Shown: positions 7,438 through 15,628 of the stretch, in pieces
Position numbering within the stretch: the first letter of the stretch is position 1
How the letters are laid out: each line of letters opens with the position of its first letter
Assembly: GCA_015228875.1 (NCBI GenBank)
Contig: JADGCS010000033.1
Location: forward strand, 1 to 39,424
DNA from: Deltaproteobacteria bacterium
GTDB lineage: Bacteria; UBA10199; JADGCS01
Length of the DNA stretch: 39,424 bases
Direction of reading: 5' to 3'
The notes under the pieces: generated by a model
What the model was told of the DNA's origin: nothing
Seen by the model: only the letters and a program-made list of their open reading frames with translations
Database searches by the model: none
Made by a program: the position numbers and the translations under genes

Positions 7438-9165
7438 TCAAAACACCGGTTTGTTGACCTCGTCGGGGATCACCCGTTCGGATTCCTTTTCACCCCCAAG
7501 TGAAGAGTATTCAAAGTCGTCGCGACTGGGAAGGCGGATGATGTCACCTTCTGTGAGCTCTTGACCGGGCATAATCTGGTTGAGTGCCGCAAGCTCCTGA
7601 ATAGTTACATCGTATGTTGTGGAGATTTTTTTAAGAGAATCTCCCTCTTGGACGAGGTGATGCGTTGCAAACTGGGCCTCGCGATGGATGTCCTGAAGGG
7701 CAAGGATCATATTTTCTTTTGCCTCTGGTTTGATTTTTAAAAGGTACCCCTTGGGCAGTTTTTTGTTGCCGGCAATGACATCGGGTTTTAAGGGCAGGTT
7801 CATTTCGGCGATGTCCGAGGTGGTTATACCAGCAAATCGCGCCAACTCTTTAATGTTAACATCGTCCGGCATCACGATGAATTCGAATGTTTCGAGCGGC
7901 AGGGGTTCGAGATCATCAAAATATTCTTCGCGGTTATTGTAAACATTAAGGGCGGCCAGAAACTCGGGGTAATAGTTGCGCGAGTCCGTTCCATAACCAG
8001 CACCTTTAAAATTTTTGATGATGGTCCCGATATCGGTGGTTTCAAGCGCCTTGATGGCCTGAAGCATCCTCCCCGGCCCCGTGTTATAGGCGTTGATTGT
8101 AAGGGGCCAGGTGCCGAGCAGTTGGTATTCGTGGTGAAGGTGGGTAGCCGCCGCATAGGCAGCGAGAATGGGGTCATAGCGCTCGTCGGTGAATTCGTCT
8201 ATTTTGAGGTATCTTTTGCCAGTTGCCTCGATAAACTGCCATATGCCTGCTGCCCCCGCACTTGAATAGGCCTTTAAATTAAACGAGGATTCGATAAAGG
8301 GAATCACTGTCAACTCGACAGGCAGGCCCCTTTCTTCAAAGATGCGCTGCATCTCGTCCATATACATGCCGGACTGGACAATAGACTCTTTAAACCGATG
8401 GGCAAAGCCGGTGCGATACTTAAGATTTTCTGTCAGGGCCTCTGCGTTAAGATCGATGTGATCTTTTGCGTTTAAGAGAAGGTGGGCAAGCCGCATCTCC
8501 TGCGGCGTCAGTCCTGAAAGGTTTTCGTCTTTACCCAGTTTGTCGGCAATTTTTTTAATGAGCTTTTTGATGCGCAGGACCTCTTCGGAGATCGTTTGTC
8601 TTTTGTATTGGTCGAGCCCGTTTCCTTCCAGCAAACTCAGTTCGGAAAAATCCAGCACAGAGTAGACAATGCCGACATCCTCTGCATGATAAAGGATGAT
8701 GTGGTCCTTGGTGTAGACCCCAAACATGTAGGTCCAGAAATCCACCATGTTTTTGATGTCCTCGGTCACAGTGAATTCTTCGTTTGTGAGCGCGTCATCC
8801 ATCTCAGGCAGCTTAAAACGCTTTGCTAAGACCTGCTCTGCATTTTTGGAAAGATCCTGTTGAAACTTTTGGTAAGCCTCTATCAAGGCATCTTCTTCGG
8901 GGTCGTATGCCTCGATCTCTTTTCTGGTCTCTTGAATGTAATCCAGCAGGCCTTGTGAAATCTCTGTCGCCTCCGCGTTGTCTGCAACAGAAAGGGGGTT
9001 CTCCAAAGGGGCCAGCACGATCGCGGCCTTTTCGTTGATCTGCGCAGGTATCAAAAAATGAAACAGACCAATGCAGATCACAACCGTAAAAAAAGCTGAC
9101 AAGGCATGAGTAACCTGTTGGCGATGGGTCTCTGTGTTCATGGGCGTCGGTATCATAACCCGCAT
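7438..9165 (-). CDS. Membrane-bound lytic transglycosylase, MltD-like, with LysM
   Basis: The protein cleaves the MurNAc-GlcNAc bond of peptidoglycan to give 1,6-anhydroMurNAc ends. One hydrophobic segment (about residues 20-39) would anchor it to the inner membrane or act as a signal peptide. A largely helical region of unknown role fills about 45-265. The SLT domain covers about 270-400, with catalytic Glu292 in FIESSFN, AGIWQF at 306-311 and NAYNTGPGR at 358-366. One LysM domain sits at about 502-546 (HLVQEGDSLKKIS). ATGs at 9165 and 9156 lie inside repeat B1 and one at 9141 lies just outside. None has a good ribosome site; 9165 is kept because AGGA precedes it at about 11 bases. Confidence 0.88.
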   Translation of the reverse strand: MRVMIPTPMNTETHRQQVTHALSAFFTVVICIGLFHFLIPAQINEKAAIVLAPLENPLSVADNAEATEISQGLLDYIQETRKEIEAYDPEEDALIEAYQKFQQDLSKNAEQVLAKRFKLPEMDDALTNEEFTVTEDIKNMVDFWTYMFGVYTKDHIILYHAEDVGIVYSVLDFSELSLLEGNGLDQYKRQTISEEVLRIKKLIKKIADKLGKDENLSGLTPQEMRLAHLLLNAKDHIDLNAEALTENLKYRTGFAHRFKESIVQSGMYMDEMQRIFEERGLPVELTVIPFIESSFNLKAYSSAGAAGIWQFIEATGKRYLKIDEFTDERYDPILAAYAAATHLHHEYQLLGTWPLTINAYNTGPGRMLQAIKALETTDIGTIIKNFKGAGYGTDSRNYYPEFLAALNVYNNREEYFDDLEPLPLETFEFIVMPDDVNIKELARFAGITTSDIAEMNLPLKPDVIAGNKKLPKGYLLKIKPEAKENMILALQDIHREAQFATHHLVQEGDSLKKISTTYDVTIQELAALNQIMPGQELTEGDIIRLPSRDDFEYSSLGGEKESERVIPDEVNKPVF

Positions 9166-9245
9166 AAAGCGGAAAATCCTACGCGGGTTGGCACCTTGTA
9201 AAATATTGATGCAAAAATGCGTCGAAAAAACCTACTTAGGTTCTA
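9154..9245 (+). repeat. Dispersed palindromic repeat family B, copy 1 (about 92 bp)
   Basis: This matches the copy at 35470-35608 at both ends: the CATAACCCGCATAAAGCGGA block on the left and the block ending in GGTTCTA on the right. AACCCGCATA pairs with TACGCGGGTT (9 of 10 bases), and the right end forms AACCTA-CT-TAGGTT. In copy 2 the same right-end stem is AACCTT/AAGGTT, so the closing base pair has changed on both sides. It overlaps the 5' end of the transglycosylase gene and lacks the inner hairpin of copy 2. Confidence 0.85.
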
Positions 9246-9249
9246 TAAT
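9222..9249 (+). promoter_or_regulatory. Possible promoter at the edge of repeat B1
   Basis: TCGAAA (9222-9227) and a perfect TATAAT (9244-9249) are separated by 16 bases. The -35 element lies in repeat B1 and the -10 spans its right border. It would drive the plus-strand M15 peptidase gene. Copy 2 of the repeat reads TACACA at the -10 position. Confidence 0.4.
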
Positions 9250-9267
9250 CTAAGGGGGGTTTAAATC

Positions 9268-9289
9268 AACGATTATAAACTGTATCGTT
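9268..9289. promoter_or_regulatory. Inverted repeat AACGAT-N10-ATCGTT
   Basis: Perfect 6-bp half sites (9268-9273 and 9284-9289) flank an AT-rich centre, downstream of the possible TATAAT and about 100 bp before the M15 peptidase start. It may be an operator; no matching regulator can be named. Confidence 0.25.
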
Positions 9290-9391
9290 TGAGCGTTATA
9301 AATGTTGCGTCTTTGGAGCTTATTTAATTCCCCCCAGCTTAAACCAATCAGGTTGTTGATTTTCTGCCAGATATCTGTTGTAGGGCCTGGT

Positions 9392-10327
9392 ATGAAATCT
9401 ATTCTCGCATTTGCCTTGTTTGTTTTGCTTCTCTGTCCCCCCTCTATGGCTGAGACGCCCACTACAACAGACCTTGCAAGCCCGTTTTTTTTGATGGGCG
9501 ATGGAAGACTTAAACTCAAAAACATCAAAAACGGACTGGTTGCCGATGTTAAACTTGTGACAGATGATTTGACACTTAATGACAGCGCCTTTGACAAGAT
9601 CGATCAGGTTTTTGGCTTTCCCACAAAGGCCAAGGGCGAGCATATCTCGCAGAGAATGCTCTTTATGCTCGATTATTTTTCGGATCTTGCAGCCAAAGGC
9701 AAGACCATCCACATCAAAAGCGGTTACCGTTCCCCCACCCACAATCAATCCTTAAGGGACCAGGGTAAGACGGCCGCAAAAACAAGCACTCACGTCGATG
9801 GCATGGCCCTTGATTTTTATATCACTGGCGTTGACGGCAAAGAAATGTGGGAGTTGATCCGCTCAAAGGATTGCTGTGGCGCTGGTAATTACGGCGGCAA
9901 CACGGTCCACCTCGACTCGGGGAGGCCGCGCTTTTGGCAAAAGGAGACCTCAAAGGTCTGGACGGGCGAGAGCGATTTTAACCGCAATATTTATCTCTCA
10001 ACAGACTACGACAAATACAGGCAGGGTGCGACCGTCAGGATGTTTTTTACATCCATCAGTGATTTTGGTTTTGGTGTAAAAAAGCGGGTCTTCTTTGTCA
10101 CAGACACAGAAGGCAACGCGGTGGTTGCAAAGACCATGATAAACACCACCAGCGGGACAGAATGTCTGCCTGTGACAACACGTGATGAGGCAAGGTTTAT
10201 TTATGCAGAAATCCCCCCGGATTTGGAACCCGGCTTTTACAGGATCAAGATTGACTTTTGCCAGAGACCATCAGAGGAAATGCCCGAGTCAAGGGTATCA
10301 AACCTGATTGAGATCGTTGCCGAATGA
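9392..10327 (+). CDS. Exported M15/YcbK-like (DUF882) peptidase
   Basis: A 311-residue exported protein whose first 22 or so residues are a signal peptide ending MAE. Residues about 100-200 resemble YcbK/DUF882 metallopeptidases of the M15 (D-Ala-D-Ala carboxypeptidase) clan. SGYRSPTHNQSL is followed by HVDGMALD, giving the zinc-binding His and Asp, and NTVHLDSGRPRFW gives the last His ligand. The remaining C-terminal 110 residues are beta-rich and unassigned. A role in peptidoglycan peptide trimming in the periplasm is inferred. The ATG at 9392 follows AGGG by six bases and begins the signal peptide; the open frame extends upstream to 9302 without supporting features. Its stop overlaps the next start (ATGA). 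Confidence 0.8.
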   Translation: MKSILAFALFVLLLCPPSMAETPTTTDLASPFFLMGDGRLKLKNIKNGLVADVKLVTDDLTLNDSAFDKIDQVFGFPTKAKGEHISQRMLFMLDYFSDLAAKGKTIHIKSGYRSPTHNQSLRDQGKTAAKTSTHVDGMALDFYITGVDGKEMWELIRSKDCCGAGNYGGNTVHLDSGRPRFWQKETSKVWTGESDFNRNIYLSTDYDKYRQGATVRMFFTSISDFGFGVKKRVFFVTDTEGNAVVAKTMINTTSGTECLPVTTRDEARFIYAEIPPDLEPGFYRIKIDFCQRPSEEMPESRVSNLIEIVAE

Positions 10328-11880
10328 TCACACGAATCATAAACCTCTCCCATCGCACCTATTTTCTACTCCTCTTTGCCCTCAATATTATCTTGAGGAT
10401 TTCCAGCCTGTATACCCCTGTGCTAGATGTTGACGAGACCCAGTTTGCCGGCTTTGCCCACGTTCTTATGGACGGAGGGTTTCCCTTTCGTGACAGTCTT
10501 GATACCAAACCTCTGGGCATCTATCTTTTTTACTGGCTGTGTTTTGCCCTTTTTGGCAGAACCAACATGCTGGCCGTTCATGCGATGACGACCCTTGTTA
10601 CGTTTGCCGCAGCCGTTATGCTGTACAGGGTCTTTGCTGTTTTTAGAGAGCAGACCACGGGCCGCTGGGCCGCGCTGCTGTTTGTTATCTTTTCTACAAC
10701 ATTCATACCAAAGTACATTTCCACGTCCATCAACAGCGTCATGGTTATCTTTTTAATAACCAGCGTGTATTTCATGGCCCGTGCCTGCGGGCAGCACAAA
10801 CCACTCTTTTCTGTTTTGTCGGGTTTTGTGCTGGGCCTTGGTTTTCTCTTTAAATATACGGCGGGCATTCAGCTTGTGTTGTTTTTTTTGTACTCCCTTT
10901 ATCATTACTGGATGCAGAAAAATAAAAAACAGACGCCATGGAATTTTTTGATTCAGAATATTTTGTTTGGCATGGCTTTTATTTTGCCCTTTATCCTGCA
11001 TGGCCTTGTCCTTTACCAACTGGGTGTCTGGGGTGATTTTGTCGAATGGTCCCTGCTGGGAAGCGGAAAATATATAGGACAAGGCGGGGCCACCATTGCT
11101 TTTTTACCGAGTTTTGTTTTGCGGTTTGGCAGCTACGCACTTGCCACGGTTTTTCTCTGGGCGTATCTCTTTAAAGGGCTTGACAAAAACATGCACAGGG
11201 ATCCCCGGATTATGCTGTGTGTGTTGTGGTTTGTCTTAAGTCTTGTTCCTGTTTTAATGAGCGGGCGGTTTTATCCGCATTACTTTATTCATCTTCTGCC
11301 CGCCCTGTGCGGGTTAGCGGCGATCGGGATCGTGCGGTCTGAAAACGCGGGTCGCCACAGGGGTTTTAAAATATTGTTCACCCTTCTTGTGATCCTCCCC
11401 ACCCTGTTTTTCTGGGGACTGCGTGTTCACCACCGTTTTTATCTCCAACATTTTCCCGATGACCACATTTACGAACAGATGGAAGCCGGGCTTAAATTAA
11501 GGGAGATCTCAAAACCGGATGACAGGCTCTTTGTCTGGGGGTTTGCAACAGGGATTTATTTTTATTCCGGGCTTAAACCCGCGAGTCGTTTTTTGTGGAG
11601 TGATGTACTCACGGGACGCACACCCGGGCCGGGGTATGCGCGGATCAATCGGGAAAAAGAGGCGCAGTATCAAAACAACAGGGCGTGGGAGGTCTTTTGG
11701 GAAGACATAAACAAACAAAGGCCCGTGTTTTTTGTGGATACATCTCCAGCTGATATCCACGATTATGAAAGGTTTCCCATTAAAAACTATCCCGCGCTTT
11801 ACTCTTATGTTCAGGAACGCTATACAAAAATCCTGACTTTTAAAGGGATTGATTTCTACAAATTAAAAACGGCGCTGTGA
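10324..11880 (+). CDS. GT39-like (ArnT/PMT) polytopic glycosyltransferase
   Basis: A 518-residue integral membrane protein with about ten or more hydrophobic segments from residue 12 to about 360, followed by a soluble C-terminal part. The first extracytoplasmic loop carries DVDETQFAGFA (about 35-45), the acidic motif expected of GT-C enzymes, and DTKPLGIYLFYW shortly after matches the ArnT/PMT family pattern. Such enzymes transfer a sugar from a polyprenyl-phosphate donor to lipid A, protein or another acceptor on the periplasmic side. The acceptor cannot be told here. Its ATG overlaps the stop of the exported peptidase gene by four bases, so they form one transcription unit. Confidence 0.82.
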   Translation: MITRIINLSHRTYFLLLFALNIILRISSLYTPVLDVDETQFAGFAHVLMDGGFPFRDSLDTKPLGIYLFYWLCFALFGRTNMLAVHAMTTLVTFAAAVMLYRVFAVFREQTTGRWAALLFVIFSTTFIPKYISTSINSVMVIFLITSVYFMARACGQHKPLFSVLSGFVLGLGFLFKYTAGIQLVLFFLYSLYHYWMQKNKKQTPWNFLIQNILFGMAFILPFILHGLVLYQLGVWGDFVEWSLLGSGKYIGQGGATIAFLPSFVLRFGSYALATVFLWAYLFKGLDKNMHRDPRIMLCVLWFVLSLVPVLMSGRFYPHYFIHLLPALCGLAAIGIVRSENAGRHRGFKILFTLLVILPTLFFWGLRVHHRFYLQHFPDDHIYEQMEAGLKLREISKPDDRLFVWGFATGIYFYSGLKPASRFLWSDVLTGRTPGPGYARINREKEAQYQNNRAWEVFWEDINKQRPVFFVDTSPADIHDYERFPIKNYPALYSYVQERYTKILTFKGIDFYKLKTAL

Positions 11881-11941
11881 GCCTGTGTGTATTCGCAGAT
11901 TTGACGCGCATCACGTACTGTTCAAGGCGCCTCACAAAAAA

Positions 11942-12946
11942 ATGATCATCGGTCTTACAGGAAAAAACGGTTCGGGAAAGGGGGTTGTGGCTGATTACCT
12001 TAAGGCAGGCGGTTTTATCTATTACTCCCTCTCCGACATCATCAGGGAAGAACTAACACTCGCAAAAAAACAAATCACACGCGAAAACTTGATCGAGATG
12101 GGTCGCGCACTCAGATCAGAGGGCGGGCCTTCGGTCCTTGCCGATAAAATCATGCCCAAGCTCGATATCGACAAAAACTACATCGTCGATTCTATCCGCA
12201 ACCCCGCAGAGGTGCGATCTTTAAGGCGGAGACAGGATTTTTATCTTTTAAACGTCGATGCAGACCAGAAAGTTCGTTTTGAAAGGGTTAAACAGCGCGG
12301 CCGTGAAAATGACCCAACTGATTTTAATACATTTGTGATCCTTGAAGAAAAAGAGCTTAAAAGCATTGACCCCGCCGCGCAGCAGCTTATCGATACCGCA
12401 AGTCTCGCCGATGTCACCCTCGAAAACAACACCACCATCAATGACCTTGAGTGCCTTGTCAAACAAACTGTCCTCGACCTGGTAAAAAAAAAGCCCCGCC
12501 CCTCCTGGGATGAATACTTCATGAAGATCGCGCAGGTCACGAGTTTAAGAAGCAACTGTCTTAAAAGAAAGGTCGCGGCAGTCATTGTAAAAGATAAAAG
12601 GATCGTGTCCACCGGTTACAACGGGACCCCGCGAGGGGTCACCAACTGCTGTGAGGGTGGCTGCCCGCGCTGTAGCGATTTTGCACCCAGCGGGAGTGCC
12701 TTGGGCGAGTGTCTGTGTTCGCACGCAGAGGAAAACGCGATTGTGCAGGCCGCCTACCACGGTGTCAGCATCAAGGGGTCATCAATCTACACCACGTTTT
12801 CTCCGTGCCTCACCTGCACCAAGATGATTCTTAACTCCGGGATCATCGAGGTTATCTACAACGCCGCGTACCCGATGGGGGAGCTTCCCATCCAGCTTTT
12901 AAAGGGGGCGGGTGTCAGGGTGAGACAGATCACTCCGCCGTCCTGA
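11942..12946 (+). CDS. P-loop kinase-like domain fused to dCMP deaminase
   Basis: A 334-residue two-domain protein. Residues about 1-180 form a dephospho-CoA-kinase/UPF0200-like P-loop domain (GLTGKNGSGKG at 4-14; IVDSIRNPAEV about 80). Residues about 190-330 are a zinc deoxycytidylate deaminase with SHAEENAI (catalytic His and Glu), SPCLTCTK (zinc cysteines) and an extra Cys cluster, NCCEGGCPRC. The deaminase turns dCMP into dUMP for dTTP synthesis. The same P-loop plus deaminase layout is found in the anti-phage AvcD/DcdV proteins, which are longer (about 530 residues). ATG 11942 is chosen because the P-loop domain starts there; the frame is open back to 11885. It lies about 60 bp after the glycosyltransferase gene. 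Confidence 0.85.
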   Translation: MIIGLTGKNGSGKGVVADYLKAGGFIYYSLSDIIREELTLAKKQITRENLIEMGRALRSEGGPSVLADKIMPKLDIDKNYIVDSIRNPAEVRSLRRRQDFYLLNVDADQKVRFERVKQRGRENDPTDFNTFVILEEKELKSIDPAAQQLIDTASLADVTLENNTTINDLECLVKQTVLDLVKKKPRPSWDEYFMKIAQVTSLRSNCLKRKVAAVIVKDKRIVSTGYNGTPRGVTNCCEGGCPRCSDFAPSGSALGECLCSHAEENAIVQAAYHGVSIKGSSIYTTFSPCLTCTKMILNSGIIEVIYNAAYPMGELPIQLLKGAGVRVRQITPPS

Positions 12947-13060
12947 GTGAGGGGCTCCGGGGCCTGCGCAGTTTTTTTGCTTCGCGTCTTGCCCTCACTG
13001 CCTCATAAAGGGCCGGCCCGCGTTGTGTTTTCGGACCTGTGCGGGTTGGGTCGTGTTCTT

Positions 13061-13945
13061 ATGCAGCACATCAACTACAACCATCTCTACTATTTTTGGA
13101 TCATCGCGAAAGAAGGTGGCATCACGCCTGCCTGCAAAAAGCTCAGTCTCACGCAGCCCACACTTTCTGCGCAATTAAAACAGTTTGAACTGGCCATGGG
13201 AAAGCCGCTCTTTGAGCGCAAAAAACGCAAACTCATTTTAAACGATGCGGGTAAAACACTCTTTGATTATGCAGACGCCATGTTTAAAAAAAGTCGCGAC
13301 ATGCTGGATGTCCTTAAGGGCAGTCCGATGACAGATCTTGTCACACTGCGGGTGGGGGCTCTGGCGACACTGCCCAAAAAAAATCTGCACAACTATTTAA
13401 AGATTCCCATCAGCAGCAGCCACGCCAATGTTCATCTTGCGGACGGGTCTTTTGCGGATCTTCTGGCAAAACTGGCCAATCGCGAGTTGGACATGGTGCT
13501 CGCCACAAGACCCGCACCGGCGACCATGGGGCGTCTTGCCTCTTTTTTACTGGAACGGGTGCCCCTTGTCTTTGTGGCCACACCGGACTTTAAAAATCTT
13601 AAAAGAAAATTCCCGTTCTCCATGGAGGGGGCAAATCTTTTTCTGCCAACCGCAGAGCCTGAAATAAAAAAGCAGCTTGATCTTTTCTTTACCCAACACA
13701 ATGTAAAACCAAGGATCAAGGGAGAGATTCAGGATACCGAGCTTTTGCGCGTGATTGCTGTCAGCGGACAGGGGATTGCCGCCGTTGTGCGCACAGCGGT
13801 GAGTGATCTCATAAAATCAAAAGAGCTGTACATTATCGGCGACAATGCCGACATCTGGCAGGATTTTTACCTGATCACCGCAGAGAAAAAAGAACAAAAC
13901 CCTCTCATCCAGATGATTTTAAAGAGTCATGGGGAAGGGGGGTAA
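13061..13945 (+). CDS. LysR-family regulator, NhaR-like
   Basis: A 294-residue transcription regulator. The N-terminal winged helix-turn-helix (NYNHLYYFWIIAKEGG at residues 4-19, then LSLTQPTLSAQLKQFE) is closest in feel to NhaR, the sodium-responsive LysR activator. The remainder (about 90-290) is a LysR effector-binding domain with typical LATRPAP and VAVSGQGIAAV-like stretches. LysR proteins often control a divergent neighbour, but here the flanking genes are codirectional or convergent and no antiporter is visible, so the target is unknown. The frame is open back to 12947, but ATG 13061 opens the family start; no strong ribosome site is seen. Its stop lies 20 bp before the MITE-like element. 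Confidence 0.83.
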   Translation: MQHINYNHLYYFWIIAKEGGITPACKKLSLTQPTLSAQLKQFELAMGKPLFERKKRKLILNDAGKTLFDYADAMFKKSRDMLDVLKGSPMTDLVTLRVGALATLPKKNLHNYLKIPISSSHANVHLADGSFADLLAKLANRELDMVLATRPAPATMGRLASFLLERVPLVFVATPDFKNLKRKFPFSMEGANLFLPTAEPEIKKQLDLFFTQHNVKPRIKGEIQDTELLRVIAVSGQGIAAVVRTAVSDLIKSKELYIIGDNADIWQDFYLITAEKKEQNPLIQMILKSHGEGG

Positions 13946-13965
13946 GTGGATGATCCCCGTCTTAA

Positions 13966-14144
13966 GGGTCTGCCCGGAAATAACTGTTCTTTTTTGGCGC
14001 TCAGATTGGGGTTAGATTTGGCCGATCTGAATGAGCAAAACCGGAGGAATAGCAGGGCTATTTTGAGGCTTTTGCGATTGAAGATCGGTCAAAGATGACC
14101 ACAAGATGAGATGCCAAAATGAACAGTTATTTTCGGGCAGACCC
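13966..14144. mobile_element. MITE-like element, 179 bp, with long terminal inverted repeats
   Basis: The ends GGGTCTGCCCGGAAATAACT and, on the opposite strand, GGGTCTGCCCGAAAATAACT begin imperfect inverted repeats of about 33 bp. Pairing then continues with interruptions (CCGATCT/AGATCGG; GCAAAA/TTTTGC; AATAGC-AGG-GCTATT at the tip), so the whole element can fold into one hairpin. TAA flanks both sides (13963-13965 and 14145-14147), as a 3-bp target duplication would. There is no room for a transposase. It lies between two convergent genes. Elements of the IS5 superfamily can make 3-bp TNA duplications, so a parent of that kind is a guess. Confidence 0.85.
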
Positions 14145-15628
14145 TAAGTGAGCCCATTCACCATTTTTCTCACATGCGCAAAAATATCCCCGGCAAGAAG
14201 CCCGCGCTCTCCCTCTCTGGCAGCCATGTCTGCGGCGGTGGCGTGAAGACAGACACCAAGCTGTGCCGCGTCGATGAGACTTACGCCCTGTGACACAAGC
14301 CCCGCGATGATCCCTGTGAGGGCGTCCCCCATGCCACCGCTCGCCATCCCCGGGTTTCCCTTGTCACACACCCCAACGGTTTTTCCTCCATCACAAACAA
14401 GTGTGCCGCAGCCTTTAAGCACCACGACGGCTGCGTATTTTTTTTGCAGCTCGCACACAGCGGCAAAGCGGTCCCTTTGCACATCCGCGGTTGTGCAACC
14501 GAGAAGCCTTGCGGCCTCACCCGGGTGGGGCGTGAGAATCCAGTCGCCCCTGATCACGGGATCCCTTGCAAGAAGATTGAGGGCATCGGCATCCACAACA
14601 AGCGGGAGCGCGCTTTTAAGACAACCACGCCACATGATCTCTGCAAAACGGCCCCGACCAATCCCGGGCCCTACTGCAACGACAGTGGCCAGTGAAAGCC
14701 GTTTGCCAAGATCGCTTGGTTTTTCTACCCCGTGCGACATGATCTCGGGACGGCCAATGTTGACAAGGGCCGCGTGCTTTTCGCGGGTCGCCAGAGAGAC
14801 CAGCCCCGAGCCAACCCTGAGCGCCCCCTCACACGCAAGCCTTGCAGCGCCCGTCATTCCTGCGTCTCCGCCGACAACCAATGTGTGACCGAAATCGCCC
14901 TTGTGGGTGTCCCGCGCCCTTTGCGGCAATTTTTTGAGGAGTGTTGAAAGGTCCAGGAGAGACACCGCGGAGGTTACAGAATTAAAGATGGCAGCCGGTA
15001 CCCCAAGGTCGCTAAAATGGATCTCTCCCGCGTGCTCAAGCCCTTTGCCGGTAAAGAGCCCCTGTTTAAGACCGATAAAACTGATTGTGGCGCACGCCCT
15101 TACAGCAACACCCATCACCTCGCCCGTGTCGGCATTAATGCCGGAGGGGATGTCGATCGCAAGGACCGGTTTCCCCGCCCCGTTAATGCAGTCCACGGCG
15201 TCTTTGTAGCGGCCCTCAATCGGGCGGCTTAAGCCTGATCCAAAGAGGGCGTCGACAACGAGATCGTAGGGAGACAGGTTGTCGTTTTCAAATTTTTTAA
15301 TGATGGCCTTTGTCCCCTGAAGATTTGCGTAGGCCTCAAGGCAGTCCCCCTTGAAGTCGTCGGGGTTACCCACAAGAATGACTGTCACATCAAAACCGAG
15401 CGGTTGGGCAATGCGTGCCAGGACAAAGCCATCACCGGCGTTATTTCCCATGCCGCAAACAACAGCAATTTTTTTGGCGTCTGCAAATTTTGTTGACATG
15501 AGTTTAAACGCCGCCTGTGCAGCCCTTGCCATCAGAGTTGATCCGGGGATGTGGTGGTCTTCGATGGCGATTCTGTCGAGCTCGCGCACCCTGGCGGCCG
15601 TGTATAACATGGTGGGGAGACGGTTCAT
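14144..15628 (-). CDS. nnr: Bifunctional NAD(P)H-hydrate epimerase/dehydratase
   Basis: A 494-residue repair enzyme that returns damaged NAD(P)H hydrates to NAD(P)H. The N-terminal YjeF_N epimerase domain (about 10-225) shows GMGNNAGDGFVLAR and ALFGSGLSRP; it interconverts R and S hydrates. The C-terminal ribokinase-like dehydratase domain (about 235-490) shows HKGDFGHTLVVGG, TPHPGEAARLL and NPGMASGGMGDALTGI and removes water using a nucleotide cofactor. Length matches E. coli YjeF/Nnr. Its ATG overlaps the upstream M20 peptidase stop (ATGA). The stop codon TAG is made of TA from the flanking TAA duplication and the last base of the inserted MITE-like element. Confidence 0.93.
   Translation of the reverse strand: MNRLPTMLYTAARVRELDRIAIEDHHIPGSTLMARAAQAAFKLMSTKFADAKKIAVVCGMGNNAGDGFVLARIAQPLGFDVTVILVGNPDDFKGDCLEAYANLQGTKAIIKKFENDNLSPYDLVVDALFGSGLSRPIEGRYKDAVDCINGAGKPVLAIDIPSGINADTGEVMGVAVRACATISFIGLKQGLFTGKGLEHAGEIHFSDLGVPAAIFNSVTSAVSLLDLSTLLKKLPQRARDTHKGDFGHTLVVGGDAGMTGAARLACEGALRVGSGLVSLATREKHAALVNIGRPEIMSHGVEKPSDLGKRLSLATVVAVGPGIGRGRFAEIMWRGCLKSALPLVVDADALNLLARDPVIRGDWILTPHPGEAARLLGCTTADVQRDRFAAVCELQKKYAAVVVLKGCGTLVCDGGKTVGVCDKGNPGMASGGMGDALTGIIAGLVSQGVSLIDAAQLGVCLHATAADMAAREGERGLLAGDIFAHVRKMVNGLT

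Noticed and set aside
9154..9245. Repeat B as an integron attC site
   Set aside because: Size and palindromy are suggestive and the left end reads GCATAAC in copy 2, but the right end GTTCTA does not fit GTTRRRY, there is no integrase and the flanking genes are not cassettes.
14274..14888. A 204-codon open frame on the plus strand opposite nnr
   Set aside because: It is a shadow of the strongly supported nnr gene and its product has no recognisable features.
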